Assembly: GCF_001425825.1 (NCBI RefSeq)
Contig: NZ_LMDM01000023.1
Location: 304,213 to 368,212, forward strand
DNA from: Rhizobacter sp. Root1238
Lineage (GTDB): Bacteria > Pseudomonadota > Gammaproteobacteria > Burkholderiales > Burkholderiaceae_C
Direction: 5' to 3'
Length of the DNA: 64,000 nt
The position numbers and the translations under genes were made by a program. Below, in pieces: positions 48,554 through 59,638 of the stretch (position 1 is the stretch's first letter; each line of letters begins with the position of its first letter). The notes under the pieces are model-generated. The model was not told where the DNA came from, did not search any database, and saw only the letters and a program-made list of their open reading frames with translations.

Positions 48554-49252
48554 ATGAAAATCAAGACAAAAAGCAAGAAGGTCAACAAGGCGTGGTTGCA
48601 CGACCACCTGAACGACACGTATGTCAAGCTGGCCCAGAAAGAGGGTTATCGCGCGCGTGCGGCCTACAAGCTGAAGGAAATCGACGAGGAACTGAAGCTG
48701 ATCCGCCCGGGCCAGCTGGTGGTCGACCTCGGCGCGGCGCCCGGGGCCTGGAGCCAGTATGTGCGACGCAAGTTCGCACCGAAGGACGTTGTCGGCGGAG
48801 GCGCCGCGGCCGGGGCATTGAACGGCACCATCATCGCGCTCGACATCCTGCCGATCGAGCCGATTGAAGGCGTCGTCTTTTTCCAGGGCGATTTCCGCGA
48901 GGAGGCGGTGCTGGCGCAGCTGCACGACCTGGTGAATGGCCGCCCGGTCGACGTGGTGATTTCCGACATGGCGCCCAACCTGTCGGGCATCGAGAGTTCC
49001 GACGCCGCCCGCATGGAGCACCTGGTGGAACTCGCGGTCGAATTCGCGCAGAACCATCTGACGCCGAATGGGGCACTGGTCAGCAAGGTTTTCCATGGCA
49101 GCGGCCACAGCCAATTGGTCGAGATGTTCAGGAAAACCTTCCGGGTCGTGAAGCCGATCAAGCCGAAGGCATCCCGCGACAAATCGGCCGAAACCTTCCT
49201 GGTGGGGATCGGTCTCAAGAACCCTGGCGTTCAGGTCGATAAGCGTTCGTGA
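48554..49252 (+). CDS. rlmE: 23S rRNA (uridine-2'-O)-methyltransferase (FtsJ/RrmJ)
   Basis: 232 residues from ATG 48554. SAM motif [15 protein letters not shown], the catalytic Lys-Asp-Lys-Glu set (Lys in [13 protein letters not shown], Asp in [11 protein letters not shown], Lys in [11 protein letters not shown], Glu in the C-terminal [11 protein letters not shown]), and the basic N-terminus [14 protein letters not shown]. It 2'-O-methylates U2552 in the A-loop. ftsH follows on the same strand, 99 bases away. Confidence 0.96.
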   Translation: MKIKTKSKKVNKAWLHDHLNDTYVKLAQKEGYRARAAYKLKEIDEELKLIRPGQLVVDLGAAPGAWSQYVRRKFAPKDVVGGGAAAGALNGTIIALDILPIEPIEGVVFFQGDFREEAVLAQLHDLVNGRPVDVVISDMAPNLSGIESSDAARMEHLVELAVEFAQNHLTPNGALVSKVFHGSGHSQLVEMFRKTFRVVKPIKPKASRDKSAETFLVGIGLKNPGVQVDKRS

Positions 49253-49351
49253 AGCGACGTGGGTTGCGTGGACTAGAATCGCCCCCAGATGCCGTGGATG
49301 CTGGGCACGTCCTGTGCTCGCGCTGAGGATTTATCGCAAGAAGGAGCCGCG

Positions 49352-51253
49352 GTGAACAATCAATGGTTCTCCAAAGTCGCTGTCTGGCTGGTGATCGCAC
49401 TCGTGCTGTTCACCGTGTTCAAGCAGTTCGACAAGGGTGCAATGCAAGGCAACCAGATCGGCTACTCCGACTTCCTCGAGGAAGTTCGCAGCAAGCGGAT
49501 CAAGAGCGTCCAGCTCCAGGAAGGGCCTTCCGGAACCGAGATCAAGGCCAAGACCACCGACGACAAGGACCTGCGCACCACCGCAACCTTCCTCGATCGC
49601 GGGCTGGTCGGCGACCTGATCAACAACAACGTCAAGTTCGACGTGAAGCCGCGCGAAGAGCCGTCGATCCTGTTGAGCATCCTTGGCTCATGGGGCCCGA
49701 TGCTGCTGCTGATCGGCGTGTGGATCTACTTCATGCGCCAGATGCAGGGCGGCGGCAAGGGCGGCGCGTTCAGCTTCGGCAAGTCGAAGGCGCGCATGCT
49801 CGATGAAGCGAACAACACCACCACCTTCGCCGATGTCGCCGGTTGCGACGAGGCCAAGGAAGAGGTCAAGGAGTTGGTCGACTTCCTGAAAGACCCGCAG
49901 AAGTTCCAGAAGCTCGGCGGCCGCATTCCGCGCGGCGTGCTGCTGGTCGGCCCTCCGGGCACCGGCAAGACGCTGCTGGCCAAGGCGATCGCCGGCGAGG
50001 CGAAGGTGCCGTTCTTCAGCATTTCCGGCTCCGACTTCGTCGAGATGTTCGTCGGTGTCGGCGCGGCCCGCGTGCGCGACATGTTCGAGCAGGCGAAGAA
50101 GAGCGCGCCCTGCATCATCTTCGTCGACGAAATCGACGCGGTCGGCCGCCACCGCGGTGCCGGCCTCGGCGGCGGCAACGACGAGCGCGAGCAGACGCTG
50201 AACCAGATGCTGGTCGAGATGGACGGCTTCGAGACCAATCTCGGCGTCATCGTGATGGCGGCCACCAACCGGCCCGACATTCTCGATCCGGCGCTGCTGC
50301 GCCCGGGCCGTTTCGACCGCCAGGTCTACGTGACGCTGCCGGACATCCGTGGCCGCGAGCAGATCATCAACGTGCACATGCGCAAGGTGCCGGTCGGCGC
50401 CGACATCCGGGCCGACATCCTCGCGCGCGGCACCCCGGGCTTCTCGGGTGCCGATCTTGCCAACCTGGTGAACGAAGCCGCGCTGTTCGCCGCGCGCCGC
50501 AACGGCCGGGTCGTCGAGATGATCGACTTCGAGCGGGCCAAGGACAAGATCATGATGGGCGCCGAGCGCAAGTCGATGGTCATGGACGAAGAAGAGCGCC
50601 GCAACACCGCGTACCACGAGGCCGGCCACGCGCTGATCGGCCGCATGCTGCCGAAGCTCGACCCGGTGCACAAGGTCACCATCATCCCGCGCGGCCGTGC
50701 GCTGGGCGTCACGCTGTCGCTGCCCGAGAAGGACCGCTACAGCTACGACCGCGAGTACATGCTGAACAGCATCAGCATGCTGTTCGGCGGCCGCATCGCC
50801 GAAGAAGTGTTCATGCACCAGATGACCACCGGCGCGTCGAACGACTTCGAGCGTGCGACCTCGATGGCACGCGACATGGTCACCCGCTACGGCATGACCG
50901 ACGAGCTGGGCCCGATGGTGTATGCCGAGAACGAGAGCGAGGTCTTCCTCGGCCGGTCGGTGACCAAGCAGGTCAACGTGTCCGAGCAGACGATGCAGAA
51001 GGTCGACGACGTGATCCGCCGCATCATCGACGAGCAGTACGCGGTCGCCCGCAAGCTGATCGAGGACAACCAGGACAAGATGCACGCGATGGCGAAGGCG
51101 CTGCTCGAATGGGAAACCATCGACGCCGACCAGATCGACGACATCATGGACAACCGCCCGCCGCGCCCGCCGAAGGACTGGGGCCCCAGCTCCGGCAAGC
51201 CGACCGGCCCGACGCCGCCCGTCAAGACGGACGGTGCACCGGCCGCGGCCTGA
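49352..51253 (+). CDS. ftsH: ATP-dependent zinc metalloprotease FtsH
   Basis: 633 residues from GTG 49352, with AAGGAG upstream; the longer frame from 49289 has no site. Two N-terminal membrane helices (about 8-24 and 108-126) flank a periplasmic domain. The AAA+ module has Walker A GPPGTGKT (200-207), Walker [16 protein letters not shown] and the second region of homology; the protease has HEAGH (His422-Glu423, His426). The Gly/Pro-rich C-terminal tail is of the expected type. FtsH degrades membrane and regulatory proteins. Confidence 0.97.
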   Translation: MNNQWFSKVAVWLVIALVLFTVFKQFDKGAMQGNQIGYSDFLEEVRSKRIKSVQLQEGPSGTEIKAKTTDDKDLRTTATFLDRGLVGDLINNNVKFDVKPREEPSILLSILGSWGPMLLLIGVWIYFMRQMQGGGKGGAFSFGKSKARMLDEANNTTTFADVAGCDEAKEEVKELVDFLKDPQKFQKLGGRIPRGVLLVGPPGTGKTLLAKAIAGEAKVPFFSISGSDFVEMFVGVGAARVRDMFEQAKKSAPCIIFVDEIDAVGRHRGAGLGGGNDEREQTLNQMLVEMDGFETNLGVIVMAATNRPDILDPALLRPGRFDRQVYVTLPDIRGREQIINVHMRKVPVGADIRADILARGTPGFSGADLANLVNEAALFAARRNGRVVEMIDFERAKDKIMMGAERKSMVMDEEERRNTAYHEAGHALIGRMLPKLDPVHKVTIIPRGRALGVTLSLPEKDRYSYDREYMLNSISMLFGGRIAEEVFMHQMTTGASNDFERATSMARDMVTRYGMTDELGPMVYAENESEVFLGRSVTKQVNVSEQTMQKVDDVIRRIIDEQYAVARKLIEDNQDKMHAMAKALLEWETIDADQIDDIMDNRPPRPPKDWGPSSGKPTGPTPPVKTDGAPAAA

Positions 51254-51274
51254 GCGCACTGACGGATCCAGAGG

Positions 51275-51297
51275 ACGGGGCTTCGGCCCCGTTTTCC
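51275..51297 (+). terminator. Terminator after ftsH
   Basis: Hairpin ACGGGGC-TTCG-GCCCCGT followed by TTTCC; a stable TTCG-loop stem of seven pairs 20 bases after the ftsH stop. Confidence 0.7.
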
Positions 51298-51310
51298 ATG
51301 GCGGAACGGA

Positions 51311-52183
51311 ATGCTTGAATCGAATCCTGCGAGCCTTGCGATGCACTGGCAGACCACGCGCTTCCCGATCGACCTGACGCGCCCGCGCGTGATGGGCATC
51401 GTCAACCTCACGCCCGATTCGTTCTCCGACGGCGGGCAGCATGCGACGACCCGCGCCGCGCTGGCGCACTGCGAGCAGTTGCTGAAGGAGGGCGCCGACA
51501 TCCTCGACCTCGGGGCCGAGTCGAGCCGTCCGGGCGCCGATGCGGTGCCGCTGGCCGACGAACTGGCGCGGCTGCTGCCGGTGCTGCGGGAGGCGTTGCG
51601 GCTGCAGGTGCCGCTGTCGATCGACACGTACAAGGCCGAGGTGATGCGCGCCGCGCTGGACCTGGGCGCCGACATCGTGAACGACATCTTCGCGTTACAG
51701 GCGCCGGGCGCGGAGGCGGCGGTCGCCGCGCATCCGTCCTGCGGCATCTGCCTGATGCACGCGCAGGGCGAGCCGAAGTCGATGCAGGCGGCGCCGCAGT
51801 ACGACGACGTGGTCGCCGACGTGCGCGGTTTTCTCGCCGCCCGCTGCGCCGCGCTCGTGCAGCAGGGTGTCGCCGCCGAGCGCATCGTGATCGATCCGGG
51901 CATCGGCTTCGGCAAGACGGTCGCGCACAACTTCACGCTGCTGGCGCGCCAGCGCGAGCTGCTGGCGCTGGGGTATCCGGTGCTTGCGGGGTGGTCGCGC
52001 AAGAGCAGCCTCGGTGCCGTCACCGGGCGCCCGGTGGAGGAGCGGCTGGCGGGCAGCCTGGCCGCGGCGCTGGCGGCCGTCCGGAACGGGGCCCGTGTGT
52101 TGCGGGTCCACGACGTTGGCCCCACGGTGGACGCCCTCAAGGTGTGGGGTGCCGCCGGCCTGATCGACGGCGATGGCCGATAG
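51311..52183 (+). CDS. folP: Dihydropteroate synthase
   Basis: 290 residues from ATG 51311; ATG 51341 (MHWQTTRFPIDLTRP) is an alternative and fits other Burkholderiales better, but has no clear ribosome binding site. Pterin-binding signatures VMGIVNLTPDSFSDGG and ADILDLGAESSRPGADAV, then ERIVIDPGIGFGKTVAHNF and AGWSRKSSLGAVTGRP, are complete. The enzyme joins p-aminobenzoate to dihydropterin pyrophosphate and is the sulfonamide target. It lies between ftsH and glmM, the common arrangement. Confidence 0.95.
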   Translation: MLESNPASLAMHWQTTRFPIDLTRPRVMGIVNLTPDSFSDGGQHATTRAALAHCEQLLKEGADILDLGAESSRPGADAVPLADELARLLPVLREALRLQVPLSIDTYKAEVMRAALDLGADIVNDIFALQAPGAEAAVAAHPSCGICLMHAQGEPKSMQAAPQYDDVVADVRGFLAARCAALVQQGVAAERIVIDPGIGFGKTVAHNFTLLARQRELLALGYPVLAGWSRKSSLGAVTGRPVEERLAGSLAAALAAVRNGARVLRVHDVGPTVDALKVWGAAGLIDGDGR

Positions 52184-52231
52184 TTGCCGCAAAATCCCGT
52201 CCTGACTGATCCTGGGCGTGGAGACAAGCGA

Positions 52232-53563
52232 ATGAGCAGAACCTATTTCGGCACCGACGGCATTCGCGGAACCGTCGGCCAATCGCCGATCACCCCCGAC
52301 TTCATGCTGCGCCTCGGCCATGCCGTCGGACGCGTGCTGAAGGCCGGCATCGCCAAGCCGACGGTGCTGATCGGCAAGGACACGCGGATCTCCGGCTACA
52401 TGATCGAATCGGCGCTGGAAGCCGGCTTCGCGTCGGCCGGCGTCGACGTGCTGCTCACCGGCCCGCTGCCGACGCCGGGCGTGGCCTACCTCACCCGCGC
52501 GCTGCGGCTGGACCTCGGTGTCGTGATCAGCGCGTCGCACAACGCCTACCCGGACAACGGCATCAAGTTCTTCTCGGCGCGGGGCGAGAAGCTGCCCGAC
52601 GAATGGGAGCAGCGCGTCGAGGCCACGCTGCTGGAGCCGGCGCAATGGGTCGATTCGGCCCAGCTCGGCAAGGCCCGCCGGCTCGAGGCCGCACGCGGCC
52701 GCTACGTCGAGTTCTGCAAGAGCACCTTCAGCAACGACCTGTCGCTGAAGGGGCTGAAGATCGTCGTCGATGCGGCGCACGGGGCGGGCTACCAATCCGG
52801 GCCGGACGTGTTCCACGAGCTCGGTGCCGAAGTGGTCGCCATCGGCTGTGCGCCGGACGGCGTCAACATCAATGCCGGCTTCGGCGCCACCGCGCCGGCC
52901 GCGCTGGTCCAGGCGGTGCGCGAGCACAAGGCGCACTACGGTGTCGCCCTCGATGGCGATGCCGACCGCCTGCAGCTGGTCGACGCCGACGGCCGCCTCT
53001 ACAACGGCGACGAACTGCTCTACGTGATGGTGGCCGACCGGCTGGCACAGGGCCAGCGCGTGCCCGGCGCGGTCGGCACGCTGATGACCAACATGGCGGT
53101 CGAGGTGGCGCTGAAGGCGCAGGACATCGAGTTCGTGCGCGCCAAGGTCGGCGACCGCTACGTGCTCGAAGAGCTGGCCGCGCGCGGCTGGCTGCTCGGC
53201 GGGGAGGGCTCGGGCCACCTGCTGGCGCTCGACAAGCACACCACCGGCGACGGCATTGTCAGCGCGCTGCAGGTGTTGCAAGCAGTGAGCCGCAGCGGCA
53301 AGTCGCTGGCCCAGCTGGTCGAGGCGGTGACGCTGTTCCCGCAGGTGCTGGTGAATGTGCGGCTGAAGCCCGGGCAGGACTGGAAGTCCGCACCGAAGCT
53401 GGCCGAGACGCAGGCTGCCGTGCAGCGCGAATTGGGCAACAACGGCCGCCTGCTGATCCGACCCTCCGGCACCGAACCGCTGGTGCGCGTGATGGTGGAA
53501 GCGCGAGACGCTGCTCAGGCCAAGGCCTGCGCTGAACGCTTGGCGGACACCTTGCGCACTTGA
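52232..53563 (+). CDS. glmM: Phosphoglucosamine mutase
   Basis: 443 residues from ATG 52232 ([20 protein letters not shown]), with GGAG upstream. Active-site phosphoserine Ser102 in [13 protein letters not shown], metal loop [13 protein letters not shown] and sugar-phosphate loop [19 protein letters not shown], then [15 protein letters not shown]. It converts glucosamine-6-phosphate to glucosamine-1-phosphate for peptidoglycan and lipopolysaccharide. Placed 48 bases after folP, probably in one operon. Confidence 0.97.
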   Translation: MSRTYFGTDGIRGTVGQSPITPDFMLRLGHAVGRVLKAGIAKPTVLIGKDTRISGYMIESALEAGFASAGVDVLLTGPLPTPGVAYLTRALRLDLGVVISASHNAYPDNGIKFFSARGEKLPDEWEQRVEATLLEPAQWVDSAQLGKARRLEAARGRYVEFCKSTFSNDLSLKGLKIVVDAAHGAGYQSGPDVFHELGAEVVAIGCAPDGVNINAGFGATAPAALVQAVREHKAHYGVALDGDADRLQLVDADGRLYNGDELLYVMVADRLAQGQRVPGAVGTLMTNMAVEVALKAQDIEFVRAKVGDRYVLEELAARGWLLGGEGSGHLLALDKHTTGDGIVSALQVLQAVSRSGKSLAQLVEAVTLFPQVLVNVRLKPGQDWKSAPKLAETQAAVQRELGNNGRLLIRPSGTEPLVRVMVEARDAAQAKACAERLADTLRT

Positions 53564-53574
53564 AGACCCAACGA

Positions 53575-53650
53575 ACCCCGTGGAACCGGCTTTGCCGGGC
53601 CACTGGGGTTGCCCCCTTGAGGGGGAGGCGCGTGAGCGCTTCGGGGGTGG
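53575..53650 (+). repeat. Intergenic palindromic repeat, copy 2
   Basis: GGAACCGGCTTTGCCGGGCC, GCCCCCTTGAGGGGGAG and TCGGGGGTG occur in the same order as in the copy at 182-256, which is inverted relative to it. It overlaps the region between the convergent ends of glmM and the FAS1 gene, and its hairpins could end both transcripts. Confidence 0.7.
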
Positions 53651-53652
53651 GC

Positions 53653-54135
53653 TTACTTTGCGGGGATGAACACGCGGTCGACGATCTGAACGACGCCGTT
53701 GGTGGCCTTCAGGTCGGCCTGTGTCACGACGGCGTCTTCGACGGTCACGAACGTACCGGACTTCGACAGCGCGAGGTTGCCGCCCTGCAGCGTCTTGGCC
53801 GGGCCGTTCTTGATGTCGGCCGAGGTCAGCTGGCCGGGCACCACGTGGTAGTTCAGCACCGCGACGAGCATCGCCTTGTCCTTGGACAGTGCCTCCATCG
53901 TCTTCGCCGGCACCGACTTGAAAGCGTCGTTGCTGGGCGCGAACACGGTGTACGGGCCGGGGCCGCTCAGCGTGGCGGTCAGGCCGGCATCGCCGATCAG
54001 CTTGTTCAGCGTCGACAGCTCCGGCGTCGTCGCGGCGACTTCGGCGATGGTCTTCGGGGCCGGCGTGGTGGCGCAGCCGGCGGCCAGCAGCGTCAGGGCG
54101 GAGGTGGCGGCGATCAGCCAGGTTCTCTTGTTCAT
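53653..54135 (-). CDS. Fasciclin (FAS1) domain lipoprotein
   Basis: 160 residues from ATG 54135 with GAAGGA upstream. A lipoprotein signal MNKRTWLIAATSALTLLAAG ends at the Cys of GCATT, followed by one FAS1 domain: TIAEVAATTPELSTLNKLIG, SGPGPYTVFAPSNDAFKSVP (the H1 box) and VLNYHVVPGQLTSADI (the H2 region), ending NGVVQIVDRVFIPA. FAS1 proteins mediate adhesion at the cell surface. It is inserted between glmM and the pst operon and carries a Pho-box-like triplet upstream on its own strand. Confidence 0.92.
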   Translation of the reverse strand: MNKRTWLIAATSALTLLAAGCATTPAPKTIAEVAATTPELSTLNKLIGDAGLTATLSGPGPYTVFAPSNDAFKSVPAKTMEALSKDKAMLVAVLNYHVVPGQLTSADIKNGPAKTLQGGNLALSKSGTFVTVEDAVVTQADLKATNGVVQIVDRVFIPAK

Positions 54136-54186
54136 CGAAGGTCCTTCAGGGGTTGGGATGGCTGGCCGGCAGCATATGGAGCGCAT

Positions 54187-54215
54187 GTGACAGGGCCGTG
54201 AACCCTTCATGACAG
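54187..54215 (-). promoter_or_regulatory. Pho-box-like triplet facing the FAS1 gene
   Basis: Read on the minus strand: CTGTCAT, four bases, GGTTCAC, four bases, CTGTCAC, i.e. three seven-base PhoB half-sites at the canonical 11-base period, ending 52 bases before the FAS1 start codon. The outer units match the consensus well, the middle one poorly. Confidence 0.6.
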
Positions 54216-54274
54216 CCCGATCTGCCGGGCGTCGGCATGGTTTCCGGGGTCGCGATCCCGATTCGATGACAGCG

Positions 54275-54292
54275 GTGTCACCGCCCTGTCAC
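54275..54292 (+). promoter_or_regulatory. Pho box upstream of pstS
   Basis: GTGTCAC-CGCC-CTGTCAC: two seven-base PhoB half-sites separated by four bases, the textbook arrangement, 57 bases before the pstS start codon. It predicts PhoB-dependent induction of pstSCAB-phoU-phoBR. Confidence 0.8.
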
Positions 54293-54348
54293 ACAGCACT
54301 TTTACAGTCCCGGGCATTCCTCCAGCCAGTACCTGAAAGGTGCGCCCA

Positions 54349-55386
54349 ATGAATCTCAAGTCGTTCCGGTCCGTCGCCACCCTGGTGGCCGTCAGCGCGG
54401 TCTCCTCGTTGACCTTCGCCCAAGACATCACCGGCGCCGGCGCCACGTTCCCGGCCCCGCTGTATGCCAAGTGGGCCGAGGCCTACAACAAGGCCAGCGG
54501 CGCCCGCATCAACTACCAGTCGGTCGGCTCGGGCGCAGGCCTGAAGCAGATCCGCTCGAAGACGGTCGACTTCGGCGCATCCGACATGCCGCTGAAGGAC
54601 GACGAACTCGCCAAGGACGGACTGGTGCAGTTCCCCACCGTGATTGGCGGCGTCGTGCCGGTCGTCAACATCAAGGGCATCCAGCCCGGCCAGATCAAGC
54701 TGACCGGCCAGGCGCTCGGCGACATCTACCTCGGCAAGGTCACCAAGTGGAACGACCCGTCGCTGGCCGCGCTGAACCCCGGCGTGCCGCTGCCGGACGC
54801 CGCGATCTCGGTGGTGCGCCGCGCCGACGGCTCGGGCACCAGCTTCATCTTCACGAACTACCTGTCGAAGGTGAACGCCGAGTGGAAGGACAAGGTCGGT
54901 GAAGGCACCGCCGTCAACTGGCCGACCGGTGCCGGCGGCAAGGGCAACGAGGGCGTCTCGTCGTACGTGCAGCGGCTGCCGAACTCGATCGGCTACGTCG
55001 AATATGCGTACGCGAAGCAGAACAAGATGTCGTACGTGCAGCTGAAGAACAAGGACGGCAACTTCGTGTCGCCGGACGATGCCAACTTCAAAGCCGCCGC
55101 CGCTGGTGCCGACTGGAGCAAGAGCTTCTACCAGGTGCTGACCGAGCAGGCCGGCAAGGACGCGTGGCCGCTGACCGGCGCGACCTTCATCATGATGCAG
55201 AAGTCGCAGGACAAGCCGGTGCAGGCGAGCAACTCGCTGAAGTTCTTCGACTGGGCCTACGCCAATGGCGACAAGGCGGCCGCCGAACTCGAATACGTCG
55301 CGCTGCCCGACGCGGTGAAGGCACTGGTGCGCAAGCAATGGGGCGAGATCAAGGACGCTTCGGGCAAGGCTGTCGCGTTCAAGTGA
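54349..55386 (+). CDS. pstS: Phosphate ABC transporter, periplasmic binding protein
   Basis: 345 residues from ATG 54349. Sec signal peptide [20 protein letters not shown] with cleavage near TFA-QD. Phosphate-binding motifs: [43 protein letters not shown] and [17 protein letters not shown] (Arg/Asp/Ser/Gly/Thr contacts). It delivers phosphate to PstCA. First gene of a complete pst-pho cluster and preceded by a Pho box. Confidence 0.97.
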   Translation: MNLKSFRSVATLVAVSAVSSLTFAQDITGAGATFPAPLYAKWAEAYNKASGARINYQSVGSGAGLKQIRSKTVDFGASDMPLKDDELAKDGLVQFPTVIGGVVPVVNIKGIQPGQIKLTGQALGDIYLGKVTKWNDPSLAALNPGVPLPDAAISVVRRADGSGTSFIFTNYLSKVNAEWKDKVGEGTAVNWPTGAGGKGNEGVSSYVQRLPNSIGYVEYAYAKQNKMSYVQLKNKDGNFVSPDDANFKAAAAGADWSKSFYQVLTEQAGKDAWPLTGATFIMMQKSQDKPVQASNSLKFFDWAYANGDKAAAELEYVALPDAVKALVRKQWGEIKDASGKAVAFK

Positions 55387-55453
55387 TTCCCTGCTAGCAA
55401 CTGACGCGGCGAGCGCCTTCGGGCCTCGCCGCCCTCGCCTGGATGGAGGAAAC

Positions 55454-56473
55454 GTGGCCGCTACACTCCCCGCATCGCACTACAACAAAGACGAGATGCA
55501 ACGCTCCGACCCCCTGGGGCAGCCGCCCTCGGTCCGCCGTGCCAAACCGTGGGCCGACACGGTCTTCTCGCTGCTGGCGCATGGCGCCGCCATCCTCACG
55601 CTGCTGCTGCTGGCCGGCATCATCGTCTCGCTGGTGATCGGCGCCGCGCCGGCCATCCGCGAGTACGGGCTGAGCTTCCTGTGGCGCAGCGAATGGGATC
55701 CGGTGAAGGACCAGTACGGCGGTCTCGTGATGATCTACGGCACGCTCGCCACCTCGGTGATCGCGCTGCTGATCGCGGTGCCGGTGAGCTTCGGCATCGC
55801 GCTGTTCCTGACCGAGCTGTCGCCCAACTGGCTGCGCCGCCCGCTCGGCATCGCGATCGAACTGCTGGCCGCGGTGCCGTCCATCGTCTACGGCATGTGG
55901 GGACTGCTGGTGTTCAGCCCGGTGCTGTCCGAATACGTGCAGCAGCCGCTGCAGCGCGTGCTCGGCGACGTGCCGTTCTTCAAGGGCCTGGTCTCCGGCG
56001 CGCCGGTGGGCATCGGCATCCTGTCGGCCGGCATCATCCTCGCGATCATGATCATCCCGTTCATCGCCGCGGTGATGCGCGACGTGTTCGAGGTCACGCC
56101 GGCGATGCTGAAGGAATCGGCCTACGGGCTCGGCTCCACCACCTGGGAGGTGGTGTTCCGGGTCGTGCTGCCGTACACCAAGACCGGCGTCATCGGCGGC
56201 ATCATGCTGGGCCTCGGCCGTGCGCTCGGCGAGACGATGGCGGTCACCTTCGTGATCGGCAACGCGAACCAGCTGAACGGCCCGTCGCTGTTCGAAGCGG
56301 CCAACAGCATCACCTCGGTGCTGGCCAACGAATTCGCCGAGGCGAGCGAAGGCCTGCACCAGGCCTCGCTGCTGTACCTCGCGCTGGTGCTGTTCTTCAT
56401 CACCTTCGTGGTGCTGTCGATGTCCAAGCTGCTGCTCGCGCAGCTCAAGAAGGGTGAAGGGGGCCGCTCATGA
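55454..56473 (+). CDS. pstC: Phosphate ABC transporter permease PstC
   Basis: 339 residues from GTG 55454, with GGAGGA upstream. Six hydrophobic helices; the permease EAA loop is [20 protein letters not shown] continuing into [16 protein letters not shown]. Forms the inner-membrane channel with PstA. Overlaps pstA by four bases. Confidence 0.96.
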   Translation: MAATLPASHYNKDEMQRSDPLGQPPSVRRAKPWADTVFSLLAHGAAILTLLLLAGIIVSLVIGAAPAIREYGLSFLWRSEWDPVKDQYGGLVMIYGTLATSVIALLIAVPVSFGIALFLTELSPNWLRRPLGIAIELLAAVPSIVYGMWGLLVFSPVLSEYVQQPLQRVLGDVPFFKGLVSGAPVGIGILSAGIILAIMIIPFIAAVMRDVFEVTPAMLKESAYGLGSTTWEVVFRVVLPYTKTGVIGGIMLGLGRALGETMAVTFVIGNANQLNGPSLFEAANSITSVLANEFAEASEGLHQASLLYLALVLFFITFVVLSMSKLLLAQLKKGEGGRS

Positions 56474-57333
56474 GTGCCGTGATCGATGCCGGCCGCCTGG
56501 CCAAGGCGCGCAGCCGCCGCCGCGTCAACGCGGTCGCGCTGACGCTGTCGATGGCCGCGATGGCCTTCGGGCTGTTCTGGCTGATCTGGATCCTGATCGA
56601 GACCTTCCGGCTCGGCGTCGGCGGCCTCACCTGGACGGTGCTGACCGAGATGACGCCGGCCCCGCAGGCCGAGGTCGGCGGCCTCGCCAACGCGCTGTAC
56701 GGCTCGCTGCTGATGGTGTCGCTGGCCACGCTGGTCGGCACGCCGATCGGCGTGCTGGCCGGCATCTACCTGGCCGAGTACGGCCAGAAGACCTGGCTGG
56801 GCAGCGTCACGCGTTTCATCAACGACATCCTGCTGTCGGCGCCGTCGATCGTGATCGGCCTGTTCATCTACGCGGTGATCGTCGCGCGCTTCAAGACCTA
56901 CTCCGGCTATGCCGGCGTGCTGGCCCTGGCGCTGATCGTGATCCCGGTGGTGATCCGCACCACCGAGAACATGCTGTCGCTGATCCCGCATGCGCTGCGC
57001 GAGGCGGCCTACGCGCTCGGCACGCCGAAGTGGAAGGTGATCTCCAGCGTCACGCTGAAGGCCGCTCGCGCCGGCGTGATGACCGGCGTGCTGCTCGCCT
57101 TCGCCCGCATCGCCGGCGAGACCGCGCCGCTGCTGTTCACCGCGCTGTCGAACCAGTTCTGGTCGAGCAACCTGTCGGGGCCGATGGCCAACCTGCCGGT
57201 CACGATCTTCAAGTTCGCGATGAGCCCGTACGAGAACTGGCAGAAGCTCGCCTGGGCCGGCGTGTTCCTGATCACCCTCGGCGTGCTCGCGCTGAACATC
57301 TTTGCGCGCGTGGTCTTCCGCAACAAGCACTAG
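56470..57333 (+). CDS. pstA: Phosphate ABC transporter permease PstA
   Basis: 287 residues starting within pstC's stop (ATGA). Six helices; EAA loop [20 protein letters not shown] leading to [19 protein letters not shown]. Partner of PstC in the high-affinity phosphate channel. Confidence 0.96.
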   Translation: MSAVIDAGRLAKARSRRRVNAVALTLSMAAMAFGLFWLIWILIETFRLGVGGLTWTVLTEMTPAPQAEVGGLANALYGSLLMVSLATLVGTPIGVLAGIYLAEYGQKTWLGSVTRFINDILLSAPSIVIGLFIYAVIVARFKTYSGYAGVLALALIVIPVVIRTTENMLSLIPHALREAAYALGTPKWKVISSVTLKAARAGVMTGVLLAFARIAGETAPLLFTALSNQFWSSNLSGPMANLPVTIFKFAMSPYENWQKLAWAGVFLITLGVLALNIFARVVFRNKH

Positions 57334-57351
57334 AAAACCAGAAAGCACGAC

Positions 57352-58137
57352 ATGGACGTCAAAGTCGAACTCCCGGTGACCGAGAAGGCCAAGATCTCGG
57401 TGCGCAACCTGAACTTCTACTACGGCAGCTTCCACGCACTGAAGCGCATCAACCTCGACATCCCCGAGAAGAAGGTCACCGCCTTCATCGGGCCGTCGGG
57501 TTGCGGCAAATCGACGCTGCTGCGCACCTTCAACCGCATGTTCGAGCTCTACCCCGAGCAGCGCGCCGAAGGCGAGATCCTGGTCGACGGCGAGAACGTG
57601 CTGAAGAGCAAGCAGGACGTCTCGCTGGTGCGCGCCAAGATCGGCATGGTGTTCCAGAAGCCGACCCCGTTCCCGATGTCGATCTACGACAACATCGCGT
57701 TCGGCGTGAAGCTGTTCGAGACGTTGCCGCGCGTCGAGATGGACGAGCGCGTCGAGTGGGCGCTCAAGAAGGCCGCGCTGTGGAACGAAGTGAAGGACAA
57801 GCTGAACCAGAGCGGCTCCGGCCTGTCCGGGGGTCAGCAGCAGCGGCTGTGCATCGCGCGCGGCATCGCGATCAAGCCCGAGGTGCTGCTGCTCGACGAG
57901 CCGTGCTCCGCGCTCGACCCGATCTCCACCGGCAAGATCGAGGAGCTGATCCACGAACTGAAGACCGACTACACCGTCGTGATCGTCACCCACAACATGC
58001 AGCAGGCGGCGCGTTGCTCCGACTACACCGCCTACATGTACCTCGGCGACCTGATCGAATTCGGCGTCACGTCGGACCTGTTCATGAAGCCGAAGAAGAA
58101 AGACACTGAAGACTACATCACCGGCCGGTTCGGTTGA
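57352..58137 (+). CDS. pstB: Phosphate ABC transporter ATP-binding protein
   Basis: 261 residues. Walker [10 protein letters not shown], signature [16 protein letters not shown], Walker [18 protein letters not shown] and the switch His in [19 protein letters not shown]. It powers phosphate import and, with PhoU, passes the transport state to PhoR. 18 bases after pstA. Confidence 0.97.
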   Translation: MDVKVELPVTEKAKISVRNLNFYYGSFHALKRINLDIPEKKVTAFIGPSGCGKSTLLRTFNRMFELYPEQRAEGEILVDGENVLKSKQDVSLVRAKIGMVFQKPTPFPMSIYDNIAFGVKLFETLPRVEMDERVEWALKKAALWNEVKDKLNQSGSGLSGGQQQRLCIARGIAIKPEVLLLDEPCSALDPISTGKIEELIHELKTDYTVVIVTHNMQQAARCSDYTAYMYLGDLIEFGVTSDLFMKPKKKDTEDYITGRFG

Positions 58138-58151
58138 GCGGAGGAAGCACC

Positions 58152-58859
58152 ATGACGGACAAGCACCTTTCCACCCAGTTCGACACCGAACTCAGCGGCA
58201 TCTCGACGCGCGTGCTCGAGATGGGCGGGCTGGTCGAGTCGCAGGTCGCGCAGGCGGTCTATGCGCTGACGAACTTCAGCGGCGACATCGCGAGCGACGT
58301 GTTGCGCAACGAAGAGCGCGTCAACGCGATGGAGATGGAGATCGACCGCGACCTCTCCAGCATCATCGCGCGGCGCCAGCCGACCGCGCGCGACCTGCGC
58401 CTGCTGATCGCGATCTCGAAGACCATCGCCAACCTGGAGCGCGTCGGCGACGAGGCGGCCCGCATCGCGCGCACCGTGCAGCGGCTGATCAACACCGGCG
58501 TGTCGAGCCGGCTGCGCCTGCCGGTCAACGACCTGGCCTTCGAGGCCGAGCTGGCGGTGGCCCAGCTGCGCAAGGCGCTCGATGCGTTCGCGCGGCTCGA
58601 CACCGCGAAGGCCCTCGAGGTGCTGAAGCAGGACGACCAGATCGACCAGGAGTTCGACGGCCTGATGCGCAAGCTGATCACCTACATGATGGAAGACCCG
58701 CGCACCATCTCGTCGAGCATCGACCTGGTGTTCGTCGCGAAGGCGATCGAGCGCGTGGGCGACCACGCGAAGAACCTCGCCGAGGTCATCATCTACGTGG
58801 TGATGGGCACCGACGTGCGCCACAACTCGCTCGAGAACGTCGAGTCCATGGTGCGATGA
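58152..58859 (+). CDS. phoU: Phosphate-signalling regulator PhoU
   Basis: 235 residues from ATG 58152 (MTDKHLSTQFDTELSGISTR). Two three-helix PhoU repeats with the metal-binding patterns IERVGDHAKNLAE and LERVGDEAARIAR. PhoU links the Pst transporter to PhoR and prevents Pho activation when phosphate is ample. Fifth gene of the cluster. Confidence 0.96.
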   Translation: MTDKHLSTQFDTELSGISTRVLEMGGLVESQVAQAVYALTNFSGDIASDVLRNEERVNAMEMEIDRDLSSIIARRQPTARDLRLLIAISKTIANLERVGDEAARIARTVQRLINTGVSSRLRLPVNDLAFEAELAVAQLRKALDAFARLDTAKALEVLKQDDQIDQEFDGLMRKLITYMMEDPRTISSSIDLVFVAKAIERVGDHAKNLAEVIIYVVMGTDVRHNSLENVESMVR

Positions 58860-58893
58860 CGCGCACTGAAGCAGCCGGAAAAGGAAACAAGCG

Positions 58894-59601
58894 ATGAGCC
58901 AGGTGCTGGTGGTCGAAGACGAATCGGCGATTGCCGAACTGATGTCCATCAACCTGCGCCATGCCGGCTACGAGGTGGTGGTGGCGGCCACGGCCGACGA
59001 GGCGCTGTTGCAGGTCGACCGCGTGCTGCCCGACCTGGTGGTGCTCGACTGGATGCTGCCCGGCGAATCGGGCATCACGCTCGCGAAGCGCTGGCGCTCG
59101 CAGCCGCGCACCCGCGAGCTGCCGATCATCATGCTGACCGCGCGCGCGGCCGAATCCGACAAGATCTCGGGCCTGGATGCCGGCGCCGACGACTACCTGA
59201 CCAAGCCGTTCTCGACGCACGAGCTGATGGCGCGCATCCGAGCGGTGCTGCGCCGCAAGGCGCCCGAGGCGCTCGATTCGGCGGTCGAGGTCGGCCCGCT
59301 GAAGCTCGACCCGGCGACGCGCCGCGTGTCGCGCGAAGGCCAGGAAGTGCGGGTCGGCCCGACCGAATTCCGCCTGCTGCATTTCTTCATGACGCACCCG
59401 GAGCGCGTGCACAGCCGCTCGCAGCTGCTCGACCGCGTGTGGGGCGACCACGTCTTCATCGAGGAGCGCACGGTCGACGTGCACGTCAAGCGCCTGCGCG
59501 AGGCGCTGAGCCCGGTCAACTGCTCGCAGATGATCGAGACGGTCCGTGGCGCGGGCTACCGGCTGACGCAGCAGGTGCAGTCGCAGTCGCTGTCGGCCTG
59601 A
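58894..59601 (+). CDS. phoB: Phosphate regulon response regulator PhoB
   Basis: 235 residues. Receiver with Glu8-Asp9 pocket, phospho-acceptor Asp52 in VLDWMLPGESG, Thr in IIMLTARA and Lys in DDYLTKPFS; the OmpR-type winged helix includes HPERVHSRSQLLDRVWGDHV and TVDVHVKRLREAL. Binds Pho boxes such as those at 54187-54292. 34 bases after phoU. Confidence 0.97.
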   Translation: MSQVLVVEDESAIAELMSINLRHAGYEVVVAATADEALLQVDRVLPDLVVLDWMLPGESGITLAKRWRSQPRTRELPIIMLTARAAESDKISGLDAGADDYLTKPFSTHELMARIRAVLRRKAPEALDSAVEVGPLKLDPATRRVSREGQEVRVGPTEFRLLHFFMTHPERVHSRSQLLDRVWGDHVFIEERTVDVHVKRLREALSPVNCSQMIETVRGAGYRLTQQVQSQSLSA

Positions 59602-59638
59602 GCCTGCCTTTCCTGCGACCGGACACGGGCCCGATGCG

